Assembly (NCBI RefSeq): GCF_000283155.1
Contig: NW_004454173.1
Span: 1,573,438-1,637,437 of the forward strand
Direction: 5' to 3'
Length of the DNA: 64,000 nt
Source: Ceratotherium simum simum
Lineage: Eukaryota > Chordata > Mammalia > Perissodactyla > Rhinocerotidae
Made by a program: the position numbers and the translations under genes. The notes under the pieces are model-generated. The model saw only the letters and a list, made by a program, of their open reading frames with translations, had not been told where the DNA came from and ran no database searches. This document shows positions 57,261 through 64,000 of the stretch, piece after piece. How positions within the stretch are numbered: position 1 is the first letter of the stretch; each line of letters starts with the position of its first letter.

Positions 57261-60160
57261 CATTGTCAAAGGTGTATTTGGAGACTTTGCACAGAAAAAT
57301 ATTGATATCAGTTCAGAGGAATGTTATATGCAATGCAGAAACAACATTATTACATTGTTTTTACATAGCCATAATAATACGGTAATAATAATAATACCTA
57401 ACCCTGATTTGTACAGGGATTTAAAAACACACAGTGAAGATCGCCCAGGGACAGCAGCACAGCATCTGCAAGCTAGCATTGTGCCACTTTGTTGTGAGAT
57501 GTTTTCTCAAGGAGGGACTCTTTCGTGAATATATCTGAGTAACTGTGCGACCTACACCAGATTCAGAGAAAAACTTACTCCCTAGGAGTCTGGAGACCTA
57601 ATCCAATCCAAGACTTAAGCTGCAGATGCTCTGCCCATACTTCTTATCTGTATCTTTTTTTATCTCTCTGGAAATGTTAAATATTACCCTAGAAACCCCA
57701 TACACTTTACTTTTTACATGGCAACTACCATGTCCCAGATGTTAGAAAGAACAAAATTGATGTTGCTGTTGTCTTAGCATGGAAACGCAATTCCAAGACC
57801 ATCAAATGTGAAACCTATCAAACAATGAACCATCAGGCTTCGCAGAGGATATCTTTCCACGTTCCTCACTGGTGACTTACTAAGCTCGTTCTACACAAGA
57901 AGAAGACAAAGCCCCACGCAGGATCGTGGTTTTAGGTGAGAAATTTGTGAGAGAAGTGCTGGCTGAACAAAACCATGCAGATCACATTCCATTATCAACA
58001 TATCTGCTCAGAAAACTAGATTCAGAAAGTTATATAGCTAAAAAAAAAAGACACATACTTGAGAGTAACCAGAAATTTTGATTTTTCTATTTTCATCAGA
58101 GAAAATCCTAAAATTGAATGTGTAGATTTTGTGAAAAAGAAAAAGTTAAGCATGAGCTGAACCTGAAATAAGAAAGCTCTTGGGATGAGAAGCTTCTTCA
58201 ACGTTCCTTACAGACAGAATGTCCCAAGTCTGCTAAAATGAATAATTAAAATTCAGGTCAGGTTAACAAATTCATAGTAAGTACAAGCCATGACCAAAGA
58301 ATTGTGCTAGGTTCTAACAGGGTTGAAGAAAGGATGCAACAAAGTTTAAGATTCATGTATTGCCCTCGAGGAACATATAATCTATAGAAGAAGTGACTAC
58401 CTTCTTTTTGCTATTCTCCTCTCTTCCAGTAAAGAAATGTAATAACACATAATCAGACCAATTTTCATCAGTTTATCTGGCACAAAATGGAGGCAAAACT
58501 TACTGGGTAAAGTCTGAATAAATGGTGTGCTTAACTGAGAGTACTGGATTTTTCTCTAGTTTCCAGGTAAAAATCAATTACAAAGGTCAAGGCTTGTTAA
58601 GCCTTTTAAAATTCTGCTTCCCGCTTTCCATCTTTAAGGGGATGCAAATAACGTATGCCACAACCTTCCTCCCATAAGGAAATAGCTAAAAACTTTAAAC
58701 TTCCTTTTCAAGTAGAAACTTTAATCAATCAAATGTAATTTAATCATCAATCAAAGAATAATTGCACAAGTAAAAAACAGAAGGCAAGGAGGAGAGATGT
58801 AGGTATTCACCAAGTTAATGTGTCACTCGGTATGTCTAGATGACCTAATAATGACTGAATGGTTGTTCTCAGCTTGTAATTCAGCCACTCAAGATGGATT
58901 ACTATTATATAAAATTATGTCATCACAAATACTCTGTTCAGATTTAGAGTTTGTCATAAGGTACCTAGAATTTCACTCTGGTTAAAGAAAGGAAAAATAT
59001 ATAATCAAAGCCAATCTTTTAACCTACTACTTGAGATAAAATGTGGAATTAAAGTTTGAATAAAATCCAACTATAACAGCAATATTGGATCAGAAGCTAA
59101 GTTGTAGTGACAACCAAGATGAGGAAGGTTAAAAACGTTCTGAGAAAACCTCTACCCACCTACAGAATTATAGATGCCATTCAGGAAAAGTTAGCATAGA
59201 GCAGGGGGTTGGGGTAGGGCACCAAATTGGAAGCTATGAGGAATGCCAAAAGATTCTTCATCTCAAAGAGTTTACCACCTATTTGAGAACAAAAGCTACA
59301 CATGTGAAAGGACCAAAGGACATTTGTGCAGAGTGGAGGTGAGGTGGGGAGGGGAAAAGAGTCAAGGAAGAGACAATCAGTGGCTCTATCTTCTCTCTCC
59401 TCCAGGAATGTCAATAAACCTCAAATATTGGGGACTAGTAGTGGAAGCTTCCTGGGAATTTGAGAAGACAAGGGTTCAAAATCTATACGTAGATATGAAT
59501 TTTCCTTGTGGAACCCTGGAATAGATGATCATAATAGTAAGCACTTAATAAATGGATATTTATTACTACCACTATTCTTCTTGTTATTAGAAATTATTAG
59601 GCTGATATATATTAGTTATAGAGAGCTCCAATGTAGCTTCACAGAGCTCCAATAATACTCCCTAATTTTAACAGGTAGTTGCTAAAGATAGTGGTGGGTC
59701 ATAGGTAGGGTGACCACACACCCAAGTTGAATGAGACAGTCTGGGGTTGCATCCATTGGCCCAACTTAATTGTAACTGAGACTTCTCTTATTCTCATAAG
59801 TATCCTGATTTGGGCAGTGAATAGCATGGTAACTTAGTTACAGGACAGATTAAGAAATCTCCATTTGAAACCCCCTTTATCCCTGCCAATAAAAGCCTTT
59901 CCAAAGCAGCACTGTGAGGAGGTTCAAAGGCAAGAGCAGACTCTCCAGAACACAAACTGAGAGGCAGAGTGTTTCCTCCAGGCTCAATCTCTCCCCGATT
60001 GAGGAGGCATGAGTATTCAGAAGGCAAACACAGCTCCACCTATAACTGAAATGGAGAACAGGCAAATTTAGATACCAAGAGTTGGCCCCTGGCATAGCAG
60101 ATTTCACCAAGAATGGAGCAGAAACCACATATCCTGGCTCAGTCCATGATTCTGACTCTC
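57261..60160. other. Unassigned sequence, 2.9 kb
   Basis: An AAT/TAATAA simple run at 57369-57396. An antisense L2 trace near 58300-58400 ('ttgccctcgaggaacatata'). An octamer-like ATGCAAAT at 58634-58641 is a common chance match. Frames 59181-59414, 59243-59524, 59794-60039 and 59877-60167 overlap one another on both strands and lack domains. Confidence 0.4.
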
Positions 60161-61118
60161 TTTTCACTCTCTTAAGTCTACTGAATCGCTGATCTGGTGA
60201 TATAAACTTACATTAACCAGAACCTCAGCTGAAGATATGAGAGAAGAATCCAAAAAGCATCCCAGTAGCAGCAAGGGAATCCAAGAAGATCCCACCAATA
60301 CTCTACTGGGCACAAATTTCAACTTTGGATAGCATCTTGTTCTAGAATTATTAACCTAAAAACAACAACAATAATATAAAATAAGGTGTTATGAAGAGCT
60401 AAAATTTGAAAATAATTGACTACAAATAACTCAAGTCAACTTTAAACAGCATCTGCTTTATATTCTCAAGGAAATCAAGGAATATCTGAAATCTGCGAAA
60501 TAAGAGATAAGATGAGAAGACAACTGACCGAAATGAAAAAGAAGGGGGTTAGAAGGCATGAAAAATATTTTTAATGCTATATGAAAAATAGAAGACTTAA
60601 AAATAAATTTAGTATTAGCTTTAAAATGAACACAGAGGCAGCAAAAATAAGAATTAACCCTATAAAAGTAAAATCTGTGATATAGAAGGCAAGGTTAAGA
60701 AGCTCTCTATGAATGGAAAGAAAAAGACAAGGAGATTAAATCCACAAGAGTAAAGATTGTGGATAGGAAAATTGACAAAGGAGATCTAACCAGTGTGTAA
60801 CAAGACAAATGGAACAGATTGAATCATCAAAAATACAAAAGAAGAAAATTTTACTGAAATGAGAAAGACCTAATTATAAATTAAAATACCTCACATGAGT
60901 CAAACAAATTTAATGAAAAGAAAATAAACCTAGACTTTGGTGAAAATTATAAATTTTAAGGAAAAATAAATAAGCCTAACATCAAGACAGAAAACAACAT
61001 AAAAAATTAGATTTTTCCTTGACATTAAATGCTAGAAGACGATAGAGTGGTAACCACTTGAAAAAAAAGGTTCTGACCCAAGATTTTACATTTAGTAACA
61101 TAAAGAGGTTCTCAGATA
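60161..61118 (+). mobile_element. Ancient AT-rich L1-type LINE, left part
   Basis: Sense L1 5' and ORF1-like order with poor conservation: 'attgaatcatcaaaaataca' near 60818, 'aatgctagaagacgatagag' near 61027, 'gacccaagattttacattta' near 61075. It is interrupted by the short Tigger-type element at 61119. Start is approximate. Confidence 0.65.
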
Positions 61119-61324
61119 CAGCCACATGTTGCTTAATGACAGGTATACATTCTGAGAAATGTGCCCTTAGGTGATTTTGTCGTTGTGTGAACATCACAGA
61201 TTGCACTTACACAAAACTAGATGGTATAGCCTACTACACACTTAGGCTCTATGGTACTAATCTTACGAGACCACCGTCGTATATGCAATCTGTCATTGAA
61301 ACATTATTATGGGGTTCACGATTG
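61119..61324 (-). mobile_element. Short Tigger-type element (Tigger3/Golem-like), second copy
   Basis: A 206-bp element with inverted ends 'cagccacatgttgcttaatg' and the complement of 'ggggttcacgattg'. A TA flanks each side (61117-61118 and 61325-61326). The segment 'gatggtatagcctactacac' is the reverse-strand counterpart of that in the 37627-37830 copy, so the two are relatives in opposite orientation. No coding capacity; the 62-codon frame 61187-61375 crosses its end. Confidence 0.88.
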
Positions 61325-61326
61325 TA

Positions 61327-62640
61327 TATACAAATTTACAACTATACCATTCACATGGTATATTTTTTCCTTTAAATTTATATCAAAAAACGAATCAAAA
61401 TAGATACCACTAAAAGCAATACTTTAACAATAACTAACATGATCAAATGGTTTCCGTCATAAATGCAATAAAACTAAGAGACGAAATAGAAGAGATTTAA
61501 AGCAAATAAAAGTAGATATTTATCTCACTGTATGTATATAAACAATCATCTGGATTGTAATCAAACAATCCACAAAAAACTTGGTTATTAAAGTTGAATT
61601 CTAGATGAATTAAAACAGGACATAAAACTTTAAATTATTGAGGATAAATGAAGTTGGTATGGCAAAATACCAATAACAAAGGAAAAATCAAGAGGACAGC
61701 AAAAAGAAGAATAAAATAAGGTAACAGAGGTAAGAACAAATATAGTTATGACAATAATGGTTAAATTATCATTAAAAAAACAACACCCAGAATGGGACAA
61801 ATTTCTAACATTAGAGTTTATAAAGTCTAAAGAGAAATATACATAACAGTTTGAGAAATTTTTAAAGTAATGGAATGGACAAAGACATACACAACTACTA
61901 CAAACTAAGAATCATTATGACCTAATGATCTCAATATTTACATCAGATGAAGTAAAATTCAAGTTAAAACACTTTTTAGAGGGCAAATTAGGTCATTTTG
62001 TATTAATGAGTACATTTCTCAATAAGAATATTTCATTAGTATTAATATGCTAAATAAAACATAAGAATAATACCTGTATGTCTAATTAACAAACTTCTTG
62101 ATGGACCAAATAGGGGAAAATAAATAAGAATGTAAACAATCTGAATTATATAATTAAAAGCATTTCCATAATAAATATTTAGCAAATTAAATATGCTATT
62201 AACAGAAAATAAACTTCCTTTTTAAATGTCCAGCTAACATTTATAAAAATTCGACCTTATAACATGTGAAAAAGACAAACTTAATTCCTAAAAGGAGAAG
62301 GTCATATTCTGTGACCACAGTGAAATAAAACCAAAATTATTAACAATGCATACACAAATAAAAATGCCAAAAGCTTTCTTTTTAGCCTAAAATTCTACAC
62401 CAAGTCAAGCTATAAATCACAAATGAGGACAAAGTGAAGATATTTTCAGATACATGAGAACACAAAAAAGATCTGAAGGAGTTACATGAGAACCTTGTCC
62501 AGTAAATTGAGAGTTAACAATAAGAAAGAAGACAGCTTGAAATCCAAGGAGACCAGGAAAGAGAAATCCAGAATGACTATTGGACAACAGGCCTTGAAAG
62601 TAATTATTCTAAATTAAAACAGTTGGCTCCAAATAAACAG
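61327..62640 (+). mobile_element. Ancient AT-rich L1-type LINE, right part
   Basis: Continues the LINE: 'attctgtgaccacagtgaaa' near 62308, 'ctaaaattctacaccaagtc' near 62387, 'gaagatattttcagatacat' near 62435. The low-complexity AT-rich middle makes orientation of the parts uncertain, and more than one LINE copy may be present. Confidence 0.6.
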
Positions 62641-64000
62641 GAAAGTATAAACCCCAAATATTTTGATTGAGCCTTGTTTAAAATTACCGGTGAAACCGTA
62701 TGTCATGAAGCAAAATGGTATTTAAACTAGAACCATGAAAGCAAAAAAGATTGTTGACACAACCCTTTGTTTTAAAGATGAAGGAGAAGGTTGAAAAATT
62801 TGCATAGAGGAACAAAGAGCTGTAGCCAAGTGGGTGAAGTTTCCGTAAAATTTAATTTATACTTATTTGTATCTCATCATCAAGGAATTTAGTTTTGATC
62901 TAGTCTGTTTATCAAGAGGGAAAAAGAATTTCCAATGATTTTTCAAATAATCATCTCCCGTGGACTGTGACCTGTGACCTTGGGACTGCATATGTTTGTT
63001 ATTGGAAACTGCACTTGTTGGAACGTTTTGTCCTTAAAAATTGAATTTGCTCACAACCTTGTGATAATTAATCTACCAACTATGTCCTCATGTATCTTGT
63101 TATAATTAACCTAACTAGTATATAAACTAGATTGTCTTGCAAATTAGGAAACACGTTTTACGATTTTCTCACAAGGCATTTTGCAAATAAAATATATTTT
63201 ATAATAGGTTCATTTTTAAAATACAAAGCAAAATCTTTCATAGCTCCAAAAAATTTATTGTCAAGAAGAAAGAAGTGGATTCCAAGCAAAAGACAGAACA
63301 ACTAAGGACCTGGATGGTATTAGTGCATAGTGAAGAAAGGATATGTTTCTTCTCCTAAAAGAAAAAAGAATGGCAAGTAGAAATTCAAGGAAAAATACAA
63401 CGTACAAGAAAGTCACGGTCCAATTATGATGCAAACTCAAATGTGAACTAATTGTGAACATTCAATGGAATGCAAGAAAAGGTCAAACTTTGGACTTGGA
63501 TCTTTGCTGTTTGGTGAGATGGATATAACTTTGGACCCACAGCGAGGAAAATAAAATATTAGCACACTACCAGGTTCTGTAGTGAACAATATTTACCTGG
63601 TCATAACATTACATATAAACAACATAAATCTTAGGTTCAAATTATAGAATAAAATTTTAAGAAAATCACCCAGAAATTAAATGTAGTTACAGGTCAGATT
63701 TTGACAATATAAAATTAAAGATATACCTGATAGAGTGTGGGAAGTGGCAAGATGAGTCGGGGCTATAATAGCGCCTACTGCAATATAGGAGTCAAGAAGT
63801 ATCAGTTTAGGTATAATGTTTAAAGGTATAACGAAACTGATAAAATAACAAAAAGAATTATCAAAAATTGGAATAAAGTCCTCAGTCTCATATTTAGGTT
63901 CTCCAGAATGACGACCAGTGACCCTCACTTACACTAAGGCAAAGCCTGCTGGGTGACAAGCCTCACCCACAGCCACAGAGCTCCCAGTCATCCTCTCTAA
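62641..64000. other. Unassigned sequence, LTR-like motif pair
   Basis: TATATAAAC at 63119-63127 and AATAAA at 63186-63191, about 60 bp apart, is the arrangement seen in solo LTRs, but no terminal TG...CA boundary or duplication could be fixed. The minus frames 63261-63461 and 63677-63928 have no recognisable domain. Confidence 0.35.

Noticed and set aside
58634..58641. Octamer motif ATGCAAAT as an enhancer site
   Set aside because: An 8-bp match is expected by chance about once per window of this size; no companion sites were seen.
1..64000. CRISPR arrays, operons, bacterial or phage genes, and intact endogenous retroviruses
   Set aside because: No regularly spaced direct repeats, no prokaryotic gene organisation, and no recognisable gag, pol or env region; all sizeable repeats are LINEs, SINEs or DNA transposons.

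Overview
This is 64 kb of mammalian nuclear DNA, almost certainly from a perissodactyl and most likely Equus (horse, donkey or zebra). The evidence is at least nine copies of the tRNA-derived ERE SINE. The best of them begin with a GGCCGGCCC-type head, carry RNA polymerase III A-box and B-box-like motifs, and end in the 'CTACTGGGGCTTTGGGG' tail and poly(A) before target-site duplications. I found no protein-coding gene I can defend. The long ORFs lie in transposon debris or look random, so the window reads as intergenic or deep-intronic sequence.

Layout. 0-3.8 kb: several old L1 fragments in both orientations. 3.8-10.3 kb: mostly unassigned sequence with L2 pieces and three ERE SINEs. 10.7-12.9 kb: an L1 3' part split by an unassigned ~370-bp block. 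14.1-17.8 kb: L2, L1, MIR and a young 5'-truncated L1 with a 17-bp target-site duplication. 19.2-20.6 kb: a hAT DNA-transposon fossil. 21-25 kb: L2 and L1 debris. 27.4 kb: an ERE with a perfect 21-bp duplication. 28.7-31.1 kb: L2 and L1. 33 kb: a Tigger-like short element in a TA-rich tract. 34.3-38.2 kb: a layered nest in which an old L1/HAL1-type LINE is split by a near full-length Tigger1, itself split by an ERE SINE and by a second short Tigger-type element. 39.4-42.5 kb: four EREs within 3.2 kb. 42.5-49.1 kb: largely unassigned. 60.2-62.6 kb: an old AT-rich L1 containing a second copy of the same short Tigger-type element.

The outstanding feature is a large inverted repeat. Positions 49733-51117 and 53327-54711 (1385 bp each) are reverse complements with no mismatch found on line-by-line reading, separated by a 2209-bp single-copy spacer. 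The arms carry old L2/MIR remnants, so identity between them implies a recent inverted duplication or continuing gene conversion. A perfect 8-bp-stem hairpin sits two bases outside the distal boundary of the right arm. This is the best candidate here for something undescribed. An assembly error must be excluded first.

No genes act together here. The history is successive transposon insertion plus one recent structural rearrangement. Repeat family names come from recognition of diagnostic segments without a database search; boundaries are base-exact where terminal duplications are given and approximate elsewhere.
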